DNA from: Bacteroidota bacterium
Lineage (GTDB): Bacteria; Bacteroidota; Bacteroidia; M30B66
NCBI GenBank assembly: GCA_020438185.1
Contig: JAGQVC010000132.1
Coordinates: 1-5,667 of the forward strand
Direction of reading: 5' to 3'
Length of the DNA: 5,667 nucleotides
The notes beneath the pieces are model-generated. The model searched no databases. It had not been told where the DNA came from and saw nothing but the letters and a program-made list of their open reading frames with translations. A program made the translations under genes and the position numbers. Within the stretch, counting starts at the first letter, position 1; each line of letters begins with the position of its first letter. Positions 1-5,667 of the stretch are shown piece by piece.

Positions 1-616
1 AATGGGGATTCTCTACTTCCCTCTCAATTAAAGCCATCGAAGAGAGATAGTAATCGAGGTTACATGAACCGTGAGTAGCTACCACCAGAGGATTGTTTAC
101 CATGTCACCACGGCGCACATGCAATGAAACCGCATTGGTTTGAAGAATCTGAATTAAATACTTTCGGGCACCATCATCCGAAGGAATATCAAGTGAAAAG
201 ATGTTTCGTATTTCGTCCGAAATGCTTCCGAAATACTTTTCACTTTGCCAGTATCCTGATAAATAAACAGGATTTGATGCTTTAAAAAAATCACTATAAA
301 AATGAAACTGAGGTTCAACAAAAGCCCAGCGCTTATGCACAGGTTTGCTTCTGTTCAGTTTATGTTTTAGCCTGTTTAATATTCCCTCTGAAGAAGGCCT
401 TATTAAATCCTCAATTTCTTGTTTCGAAGCAAATTCTTCCTTAATTCCCGGAAATAAATTCAGCTGGTAATCATTAGGAGTTTGAGCACTTGCAGATTTT
501 TCAAACCAGGTTAAATCCAGTTTCAGAGAAGTGCCCAGTCTGGCTGCCAGAGCACGGCCCGCCGCATACTGAAACATCTGATTTCCCAGGCCGCTGTGAA
601 TTTGTACAATCACCAT
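1..616 (-). CDS. GT11 alpha-1,2-fucosyltransferase (3' end missing)
   Basis: This is the N-terminal 205 codons of a glycosyltransferase family 11 enzyme. The family moves L-fucose from GDP-L-fucose onto an acceptor sugar, usually galactose in alpha-1,2 linkage, at the cytoplasmic face during glycan assembly. Visible motifs, in order, are GLGNQMFQYA at residues 9-18, GYWQSEKYF at 121-129, the GDP-fucose-binding HVRRGD at 166-171, and the HGSCNLDYY block at 182-190. All are GT11 hallmarks in the expected order and spacing. The reading frame is open to the left edge. GT11 proteins are usually about 280-300 residues, so roughly the last 90 are outside the window. The ATG at 616 starts 5 nt after the stop of the upstream GT2 gene, so the two are co-transcribed. 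A GTG one codon later is a possible alternative start. No Shine-Dalgarno sequence is seen. The GDP-L-fucose synthase at 1751-2749 supplies the expected donor. The family call is secure; the acceptor and exact linkage are inferred. Confidence 0.93.
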   Translation of the reverse strand, partial: MVIVQIHSGLGNQMFQYAAGRALAARLGTSLKLDLTWFEKSASAQTPNDYQLNLFPGIKEEFASKQEIEDLIRPSSEGILNRLKHKLNRSKPVHKRWAFVEPQFHFYSDFFKASNPVYLSGYWQSEKYFGSISDEIRNIFSLDIPSDDGARKYLIQILQTNAVSLHVRRGDMVNNPLVVATHGSCNLDYYLSSMALIEREVENPH

Positions 617-621
617 CAGTC

Positions 622-1530
622 TTAGATTTTAAATGCATTCATTCTGTAAAAAATGCTGAAAGCCATCCGGCGATTAATTCCAGCTACTCTCAAAAACCAC
701 TTCGCGAATTCCGGAACCCGTTTATTATTTAAATCAAATCGCAGCTCTGCTGCAGATTTTACATTAAAAATGCGGAATAAATCCAGCATCCGGCTTCTGG
801 CAATGCGCAGATTTAATGAATTCATCGTTCCTGAATGCTTGAGATAACAATAAATAAACTCACTCAACTCAACCTCTTTATTGTCTTTTAACCGGGTGGT
901 TAACTGGCCCTCAAACATTACTGTAGTTATCGCAGGATCTGGCAAATACCTTACTTTATAATTATGCAGTAAACGTAAATAAAACTCAATATCCACCAAC
1001 CAGATTAATTTTCGGTCATAATTAATTTTAATTTCTCTCCGAAAAAAGCCGGTGCTTGGCGCGCCAATCAGATTTTTATGCAACAGAAATGCTGGAATTT
1101 TATCCAGCTTATTTATCAGCCTCGTGTCCACTTTATAAACATGGCTGCTTCCGTCACCAGCTTGCTGAATGGTGGTGCCGCAAAAATAATAGTCGCCTCC
1201 CGGATTAATTTCCAGTTCATTGACAAACATTTGCAATGCTCTGTCATGAGTGAAATAATCATCGTGATGCATGAGCTTTACCCATTCGCAACCGGCTTGG
1301 GTAACAGCAAAATTCCAATTGCCGGGAGAACCAAGTGCAGGTGAATTTCTGAAATACTTTATAGGGAGTTCAAACTTCTTCAATAGCTCCTCAACTGAAT
1401 TATCATCACTATCGTCCGAAATAATGATTTCCTTAGGTTGAAAGGTTTGTACCTGAATCGATTCCAGCAATTTTTGCAACTTCTCAGCCTGCTTGTAAGC
1501 GGGAATACAAATAGAAATTTCAGGTTTCAT
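622..1530 (-). CDS. GT2 family glycosyltransferase
   Basis: This 302-residue protein is an inverting GT-A glycosyltransferase of family 2, probably adding one sugar to a lipid-linked repeat unit in the cytoplasm. The N-terminal beta strand ISICIPAYKQ (5-14) opens the nucleotide-binding fold. IIISDDSDDNS (35-45) holds the first acidic pair that contacts the nucleotide. KLMHHDDYF (85-93) occupies the metal-binding DxD position, written here as HHDD. WLVDIEFYLRL (177-187) provides the likely catalytic acidic residues (D180, E182). The C-terminal third is basic and has no clear membrane segment. The ATG at 1530 is well bounded, because an in-frame TAA lies only three codons upstream at 1540-1542. 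The stop is 5 nt from the GT11 start, so it heads a short minus-strand operon. The sugar donor cannot be read from the sequence. No TAnnTTTG element was found for it in the upstream gap. Confidence 0.88.
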   Translation of the reverse strand: MKPEISICIPAYKQAEKLQKLLESIQVQTFQPKEIIISDDSDDNSVEELLKKFELPIKYFRNSPALGSPGNWNFAVTQAGCEWVKLMHHDDYFTHDRALQMFVNELEINPGGDYYFCGTTIQQAGDGSSHVYKVDTRLINKLDKIPAFLLHKNLIGAPSTGFFRREIKINYDRKLIWLVDIEFYLRLLHNYKVRYLPDPAITTVMFEGQLTTRLKDNKEVELSEFIYCYLKHSGTMNSLNLRIARSRMLDLFRIFNVKSAAELRFDLNNKRVPEFAKWFLRVAGINRRMAFSIFYRMNAFKI

Positions 1531-1539
1531 CCAGCCGGT

Positions 1540-1638
1540 TTATCTCATTCGGTGCCTGACCGGTGAAAGGACAAACACAATTTTCTTGAAAAACGCCGTA
1601 AAAATATTCATTATAAATAAAGTGGGAATAGTTCTCAT
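1540..1638 (-). other. Possible small ORF or gene remnant, 32 codons
   Basis: An ATG-started frame of 32 codons ends in TAA nine bases before the start of the GT2 gene at 1530. The peptide begins MRTIPTLFIM, has a hydrophobic middle and ends in the basic PVRHRMR. The frame stays open upstream of this ATG as far as a TGA at 1759-1761, giving 72 sense codons in all, with a protein-like mix of residues (for example ELIRILVMRTIP) but no upstream ATG. It could be a short membrane peptide, the decayed 3' end of a former upstream gene of the operon, or chance. I do not recognise it, and it overlaps the presumed promoter region of the divergent fucose gene. Confidence 0.2.
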
Positions 1639-1704
1639 AACCAAAATCCTAATCAATTCTAAAGCTATGTGACTTAAGTCGGGTATAGGCTCTTTCGGAA
1701 TTGA

Positions 1705-1712
1705 TAACTTTG
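1705..1712 (+). promoter_or_regulatory. Candidate Bacteroidota -7 promoter element for GDP-L-fucose synthase
   Basis: The octamer TAACTTTG matches the Bacteroidota sigma-factor -7 consensus TAnnTTTG exactly. It would place the transcription start near 1719 and leave a leader of about 30 nt before the GTG at 1751. No good -33 TTG element is seen 19-21 bases upstream, so the call rests on the -7 box, its position and the divergent gene arrangement. Confidence 0.45.
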
Positions 1713-1750
1713 CAAACTCAATAATTTTCCCAAAATAAATACTCCCTTCC

Positions 1751-2749
1751 GTGTCAAGTCAGATCAATTTTGCAGATAAAACTATTCTAGTTACCGGTGG
1801 TGCCGGGTTTTTAGGTCGTGAAGTCGTAAAAGCGCTAAAAAACCATGGGGTAAAACAAGAAAAAATCATTATTCCCAGATCGGCCGAATTTGATCTTCGC
1901 GATCAGGCCCAGGCGATGCAAATGATTAAAAAGTTTAACCCGGATAAGGTAATTCATCTTGCCGCCCGACTGGGTGGAATTGGGGATAACATGGCACATC
2001 CTGCAGCATACTTTTACGATAACATGATGCTTGGCATTAACATTATTGAGGCCTGCCGCACAAACAAGGTAAATAAACTGGTTAACATCGGCACTGTGTG
2101 CAGTTATCCCAAAATCGTCCCTGCTCCGTTTAAGGAAGAAGACCTTTGGAATGGCTACCCGGAGGAAACGAATGCACCGTATGGAGTTTCCAAAAAAGCC
2201 GTGATGGTTTACGCCGAAGCTGTAAACCGCGAATTTGGGTTCAACACCGTAAATCTGCTTGTAACAAATTTGTATGGTCCGGGCGACGATTTCAGAGAAC
2301 AAACATCTCATGTAATACCTGCTATAATTAAGAAAATGGACAATGCCAAAAGAAATGGTGATGCCGAAATTATAGCCTGGGGAGATGGATCCCCTTCTCG
2401 TGATTTTGTATATGTATCGGATGCTGCCGAAGGAATTGTGAGAGCAGCCGCTTTGCACAATTCTCCAGAACCGGTCAATATAGGAGCCGGAGAAGAATAT
2501 ACCATCAAACAATTAATGGAGATTCTCAAGGAAGAAACCGGCTTCATGGGTGAAATCAAATGGGATACAAGCCGGCCAAATGGTCAGCCACGCAGATTAT
2601 TGGATATTTCAAGAGCCAGAAATGCGTTTGGTTTTAATCCGGCTACCGGCTTTAGAGAAGGATTGAAAAATACTTATAACTGGTATCTCAGCAACTACGA
2701 TTTAATACATGCACAAAAGCCTAAATTCGCAGAAAGCAGGCAAGCCTGA
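1751..2749 (+). CDS. wcaG: GDP-L-fucose synthase (GDP-4-keto-6-deoxymannose epimerase/reductase)
   Basis: This 332-residue extended short-chain dehydrogenase performs the last step to GDP-L-fucose: 3,5-epimerisation, then NADPH reduction, of GDP-4-keto-6-deoxy-D-mannose in the cytoplasm. The Rossmann motif TGGAGFLG is at 15-22. LGGIGDNMAHPAAYFYDNMM (74-93) is the family's substrate-loop block. The catalytic set is T115 (Ser in E. coli Fcl), C117, Y144 and K148 in the YxxxK motif, and H187 in SHVIP. WGDGSPSRDF (210-219) carries the conserved substrate-binding region. The E. coli R187 position appears to be Lys, a change also seen in other members. Length is near the usual 310-325, plus a short C-terminal tail after about 316. 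The start is GTG, fixed by an in-frame TAA at 1736-1738 and by the distance to the Rossmann motif. It is the only plus-strand gene here, with its own likely promoter and terminator. GDP-colitose-type synthases are related, but the GT11 neighbour favours fucose. Confidence 0.92.
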   Translation: MSSQINFADKTILVTGGAGFLGREVVKALKNHGVKQEKIIIPRSAEFDLRDQAQAMQMIKKFNPDKVIHLAARLGGIGDNMAHPAAYFYDNMMLGINIIEACRTNKVNKLVNIGTVCSYPKIVPAPFKEEDLWNGYPEETNAPYGVSKKAVMVYAEAVNREFGFNTVNLLVTNLYGPGDDFREQTSHVIPAIIKKMDNAKRNGDAEIIAWGDGSPSRDFVYVSDAAEGIVRAAALHNSPEPVNIGAGEEYTIKQLMEILKEETGFMGEIKWDTSRPNGQPRRLLDISRARNAFGFNPATGFREGLKNTYNWYLSNYDLIHAQKPKFAESRQA

Positions 2750-2890
2750 AAATTTAATCTTAAGAAGATTTATTCAAACAAGCAATTTTATTCCGCTGAT
2801 TATCTGGAAGATACAGATCCAAAAGAAATCCTGAAAAACAAAAACTAAGTTTTCCGTGTTCGGTAAGCGTAGCGTTAGTTTGATTTAGGT

Positions 2891-2930
2891 ATTGAGGTCG
2901 GATTATTTTAATCCGGCCTCAATTGTTTTC
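2891..2930 (+). terminator. Intrinsic terminator after GDP-L-fucose synthase
   Basis: Two 15-base arms, ATTGAGGTCGGATTA (2891-2905) and TAATCCGGCCTCAAT (2909-2923), pair completely with one G-U wobble around a TTT loop. TGTTTTC follows on the plus strand as a short U-rich tail. On the minus strand no T-run follows the hairpin, so it should work mainly for the plus-strand fucose synthase transcript. The loop, the right arm and the stop codon of the convergent GT2 gene overlap: the right arm encodes the last residues (QLRPD) of that protein. Confidence 0.82.
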
Positions 2931-3951
2931 TAAGGTCATCGTCAACATCGCGAGCCACCCATCTGGCCGTATGTCGCCAAAGTAAACTGTGGTAAAGCTT
3001 CCCGGGTGAAACACGGAAAGTAAAATTGAGCAACCCCCGCCATACGAATTCTTCAACATGGCGATTATACAATGCGAATAATTCATGACCGTTTTCCAGC
3101 TTTGCTTCCTTAGTCAATGCACTGATATATGATTGCATATGACCGGCAACCTGAACTTTTAAATCCTCTGTGAGGGGATTGGCCATGATAAACAAGGTAT
3201 TCAATAATGGCTTCAGGCTTTTCAATGCACTGCTTGTAGATGAGCCCGGGTGCATTCTGTATAATAAAAGCTGATTTTCAAACCCTTTCAATACAAACCC
3301 GCGTTCCTCCATTTTAACCCATAAATGGTAATCCTCACAGTTCTGAAACTTCAAATCCTCAATAAAATACCCGGATTTCTCAATTGACTTTCGGGTACAC
3401 AATACAGCAGAGGTTGGGATTCTGTTCTTTCTGTGAAGCAATCTCAATCCGCTCTTTCCGGCTAATTCTCCATGAAATGCTCCCATGACAACCTTTTCGG
3501 CTCCCGCCTTCATTAAAGTACGAAGCGGTTCTTTTTCAGCTGTTTTTATAAGCCACCCATCGCAAAACACAAGATCAGCCTGGTGTTCTGCCAATTGCTT
3601 TACCTGAATTGCCAGCTTATCCGGCTCCCATTCGTCATCTGCATCCAAAAATGCAATTAGTTCACCCGATGCATTCCTGATTCCATTATTCCGGGCTTTG
3701 CCCTGCCGACCGTTTTCCTGGACAATCCATTTGAAACGCTCACCATATTTTGCAGCAAGTTGCTCAAGAACCGATATAGAATGATCAGTAGATCCATCAT
3801 CAACAACCACTACCTCAATGTTCCGATAAGTTTGGGCAAAGACGCTTTCAACCGAGAAAGGGAGAAAGTCAGCCGCGTTATAACTTGGAATAATAACGCT
3901 TACAAGCAAATGTCCATCAGGAACAGACATATCAATGTCGCTTTCTGTCAT
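2908..3951 (-). CDS. GT2 family glycosyltransferase
   Basis: This 347-residue GT-A enzyme is a textbook family 2 glycosyltransferase, likely adding one sugar of the surface polysaccharide repeat. SVIIPSYNAADF (18-29) is the first strand and turn. VDDGSTD (50-56) binds the nucleotide. FLDADDEW (101-108) contains the metal-binding DxD. NCEDYHLW (204-211) carries the ED pair with the likely catalytic base. The domain covers about residues 16-230, and the remaining 115 residues form a helical C-terminal extension rich in basic and aromatic residues with no clear transmembrane segment. The ATG start overlaps the stop of the upstream methyltransferase gene in an ATGA, which suggests translational coupling and favours this start over the Met at residue 8. 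The 3' end runs into the terminator hairpin of the convergent gene. Donor and acceptor are unknown. Confidence 0.92.
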   Translation of the reverse strand: MTESDIDMSVPDGHLLVSVIIPSYNAADFLPFSVESVFAQTYRNIEVVVVDDGSTDHSISVLEQLAAKYGERFKWIVQENGRQGKARNNGIRNASGELIAFLDADDEWEPDKLAIQVKQLAEHQADLVFCDGWLIKTAEKEPLRTLMKAGAEKVVMGAFHGELAGKSGLRLLHRKNRIPTSAVLCTRKSIEKSGYFIEDLKFQNCEDYHLWVKMEERGFVLKGFENQLLLYRMHPGSSTSSALKSLKPLLNTLFIMANPLTEDLKVQVAGHMQSYISALTKEAKLENGHELFALYNRHVEEFVWRGLLNFTFRVSPGKLYHSLLWRHTARWVARDVDDDLRKQLRPD

Positions 3952-4775
3952 CGCATCAGGACAAACATCCCTCTGTCGTGCTTCTCAGTATAATCCCAGC
4001 CGGTATATTTGCCAATAAAATCGTATTGTTCAAAAATCATCCGATAGCCCACTTCTCTGAAACATCTAAGAATCTCGGGTTTAGTGTGCCAGAAGGATTT
4101 ATAATTTGAATACGAGGCTTCTGCATTTTTCTCAATCGCCTTTTTGGATGAATCGGCAGAGAATTCATGAAACCAGCGACCTTTATAGCCCTCGTGTTCA
4201 ACCACTTCCGATAACCTGTAATCGTACTTTTGCGGGTAGTGATTATTAGGAAGGTTAAATACTTTTTTCACAGCGCGCTGCACGAAACTAAGTCTCTGAT
4301 TATCATAAAACGAATCGCGCTCGAGTGAATAATGTGTATGAATAATGGTCATTCGTCTTGTCTGGTCGTGCATCAGCTTGATAAATGAACTCGGTTCATC
4401 GAGATGGTAAAGCAAACCGGCACAAAAAATCACATCAAACTGTTCGTAATTGGCCAGGTTCTTTACATCGTCCTTCACATAGCTAAGGTTTGGCAAGTCA
4501 AAATGCGATTTTACCCATTCACATTTCTCAATATTATCTTCGCGCGCATCCATACCGGTAACCTGCATACCCAGTTTTGCGAATGCCAGGCTATATCCTC
4601 CTTCAAGGCATCCAAGGTCTACAACACGAAGTGTTGGAATCTCTTCAGGCCTGAACATCAATTTAATGGTTCGCTCAATCGATTTCCACCTTTCGGTGGA
4701 TTCCAGAACAGGAAACGTATCGGGTAATGTAAATTTCCCGTTTCCGAGATCAACGTTATGAGCAATAAAATTCAT
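3948..4775 (-). CDS. Class I SAM-dependent methyltransferase
   Basis: This is a Rossmann-fold methyltransferase of the Methyltransf_23/CmoB-like type often found in polysaccharide clusters. Residue numbers here count from the upstream TTG at 4805 (285 residues). Motif I is VVDLGCLEGG (61-70), which binds S-adenosylmethionine. D86 in GMDARED is the acidic residue expected to hold the ribose. KDDVKNL (111-117) lines the adenine pocket. FDVIFCAGLLYHL (123-135) is motif IV. The C-terminal half has a YKSFWHTKPEILRCF block (235-249) before the last strands. I prefer the ATG at 4775 (275 residues) because the TTG itself forms part of a candidate -7 promoter box, so a transcript would begin downstream of it. 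The stop overlaps the GT2 start by 4 nt. The substrate is not readable; a sugar hydroxyl of the glycan or a chain-capping role is inferred from the neighbours. Confidence 0.85.
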   Translation of the reverse strand: MNFIAHNVDLGNGKFTLPDTFPVLESTERWKSIERTIKLMFRPEEIPTLRVVDLGCLEGGYSLAFAKLGMQVTGMDAREDNIEKCEWVKSHFDLPNLSYVKDDVKNLANYEQFDVIFCAGLLYHLDEPSSFIKLMHDQTRRMTIIHTHYSLERDSFYDNQRLSFVQRAVKKVFNLPNNHYPQKYDYRLSEVVEHEGYKGRWFHEFSADSSKKAIEKNAEASYSNYKSFWHTKPEILRCFREVGYRMIFEQYDFIGKYTGWDYTEKHDRGMFVLMR

Positions 4776-4802
4776 TTTCAGGCTTTTGATTACGAAAGTC
4801 GG

Positions 4803-4810
4803 CAAAAATA
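4803..4810 (-). promoter_or_regulatory. Candidate Bacteroidota -7 element for the methyltransferase-GT2 pair
   Basis: Read on the minus strand, TATTTTTG matches TAnnTTTG. A start near 4796 would leave a leader of about 20 nt before the ATG at 4775 and exclude the TTG at 4803-4805 as a start codon. The -33 region is poor, and the sequence is T-rich, so a chance match is possible. Confidence 0.33.
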
Positions 4811-4916
4811 AGAATGTCTGTCAGAAAACCACACCCATCTTTGTTATTCTGCCTTCAATTTATAGTCAATTCAAAGAGATAAAAAGACTCAGCTCTCCGC
4901 AGGCTTACCGGCAATA

Positions 4917-5667
4917 TTAGTTCAAAAGCCGGTTTAAAACCTTTTCCCTTAACCTCAGGCGAAGCCTTTCACTCAGATTACCGGCTTTAATATTCCCGAA
5001 AAGCCAGCTTATCAATTTGTATTGCAAGTCAGGCTTAAAACCGAGGCTGTGAGAACGGAACGTTCCGGTTCCAAAATCTTTGGCCTCGTAATATTGATAA
5101 GGGATACCGAACGATGAAAAAAAGTAACCGAATTGAAGCGCTGCAAGCTTGTCTTTTGGTTCCAGCTTCCTGAGTATCAACTCCATCATTTCTTCATGGC
5201 TTTCCGGATCGTATGTACTTCCCATATTTCTGTAAAAACACTTTCCTGCCAGTATACTCGGAACACCAAGGTAAGCCGATTCAATTCCTACCGTTGATCC
5301 GAAGGTGATAACCTTGCTTACTTTTTTAACCAAAAAATAAGTGTTTAACTTCGATTCCGGAGGAATAATAGTGAGGTTGGAAGCTGATAAATTCAATAAT
5401 TCATCCAGTTCATTATTTTGAACATTCCTCAAATTAGGGTGTATTCGCAGATAAAAATGAATATCCGGGCGATGCGCGGAATCTGAAACAATTCGCTTTA
5501 TAGCATCCAGCTGATTCTGGTAAATCGGGTTTTTCCATTCATCGCTAATAGAAGCCACTTCGTCTTCTGAAGAATTAAAAATGGCAATGTTCATTTTTTC
5601 GCCATCCCATCCTGCAGGCAATTCATCAACGGCATCTTTGTTAAACGCATGCCAGTTGGTTGCTTGT
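4917..5667 (-). CDS. Capsule polysaccharide synthesis-type glycosyltransferase (5' end missing)
   Basis: The C-terminal 249 residues of a protein resembling capsule synthesis enzymes (Capsule_synth/KpsS-like, GT-B fold) are present. The frame is open to the right edge, so the internal TTG at 5621 and the ATG at 5595 are not the true start. In fragment numbering, NIAIFNSSEDE (26-36) starts the second Rossmann-like domain. FYLRIHPN (71-78) has the conserved HPN found in this group. TFGSTVGIESAYLGVPSI (121-138) resembles the nucleotide-sugar-binding Ser-rich and Glu-containing loop of GT-B enzymes. The last 50 residues are basic and amphipathic (for example SERLRLRLREKVLNRLL), which could help membrane association. 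A gap of 141 nt separates it from the methyltransferase ATG, with no strong terminator seen, so read-through is possible. The family call is from remembered sequence patterns; the exact reaction is unknown. Confidence 0.65.
   Translation of the reverse strand, partial: QATNWHAFNKDAVDELPAGWDGEKMNIAIFNSSEDEVASISDEWKNPIYQNQLDAIKRIVSDSAHRPDIHFYLRIHPNLRNVQNNELDELLNLSASNLTIIPPESKLNTYFLVKKVSKVITFGSTVGIESAYLGVPSILAGKCFYRNMGSTYDPESHEEMMELILRKLEPKDKLAALQFGYFFSSFGIPYQYYEAKDFGTGTFRSHSLGFKPDLQYKLISWLFGNIKAGNLSERLRLRLREKVLNRLLN

Noticed and set aside
490..847. Short plus-strand frames (490-732 and 653-847) across the GT11/GT2 junction
   Set aside because: They lie antisense to two motif-rich genes and show no recognisable domain.
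1535..1564. Short CCGGT / ACCGGT inverted pair upstream of the left GT2 gene, as a possible operator
   Set aside because: Only about five bases pair, spacing is 19 bases, and similar CCGG words occur throughout the window.
1835..2512. Long minus-strand open frame (225 codons) antisense to the GDP-L-fucose synthase
   Set aside because: The plus-strand gene has complete family motifs over the same bases. The antisense product is rich in Cys, His and aromatic residues without any motif, as expected of a shadow frame.
4850..4916. Possible terminator after the capsule-type gene (GC-rich stretch followed by TTTTT on the minus strand)
   Set aside because: The best stems I can draw are only 3-5 base pairs with mismatches, too weak to support an intrinsic terminator.
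4925..4988. Nine-base inverted repeat AAAGCCGGT / ACCGGCTTT with a 46-base spacer
   Set aside because: It lies wholly inside the 3' coding part of the capsule-type gene, has no T-run at a gene end and a long spacer; chance is the simplest explanation.
1..5667. tRNA or rRNA genes, CRISPR arrays, insertion sequences, toxin-antitoxin or phage-defence genes
   Set aside because: No tandem spaced repeats, transposase motifs, tRNA-like cloverleaf sequence or defence-family domains were seen by eye on either strand.

Overview
The window is a stretch of a surface-polysaccharide (O-antigen, capsule or exopolysaccharide) biosynthesis locus. The host is most likely a member of the Bacteroidota. Evidence for this is moderately AT-rich DNA, no convincing Shine-Dalgarno sequences at any start, two upstream matches to the Bacteroidota -7 promoter element TAnnTTTG, and A-rich leader sequence. 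The phylum call is inference; I cannot name a genus.

Layout, right to left on the minus strand. A 5'-truncated capsule-synthesis-like glycosyltransferase (4917-5667, running off the right edge) is followed by a class I SAM-dependent methyltransferase (3948-4775, or from a TTG at 4805). That gene is joined by an ATGA stop/start overlap to a GT2 glycosyltransferase (2908-3951). A single plus-strand gene, GDP-L-fucose synthase (1751-2749), then faces it. An intrinsic terminator at 2891-2930 ends the plus-strand transcript and lies partly inside the last codons of the convergent GT2 gene. To the left, divergently transcribed from the fucose gene, are a second GT2 glycosyltransferase (622-1530) and, 5 nt after its stop, a GT11 alpha-1,2-fucosyltransferase (1-616, cut by the left edge).

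How it fits together. The plus-strand enzyme makes GDP-L-fucose, and the GT11 enzyme is the obvious user of that donor, so the glycan very probably carries L-fucose, likely in alpha-1,2 linkage. The two GT2 enzymes would add other sugars to the repeat unit. The methyltransferase may methylate a sugar or cap the chain. The capsule-type protein would act on a related glycan. GDP-mannose 4,6-dehydratase, which supplies the synthase, and the polymerase, flippase or export genes are not in the window.

I see no wholly new system here. The items most worth a second look are the isolated inverted position of the fucose gene, an unexplained 72-codon open frame ending just before the left GT2 gene, coding-like sequence in frame after the fucose synthase stop, and the terminator embedded in a convergent gene.
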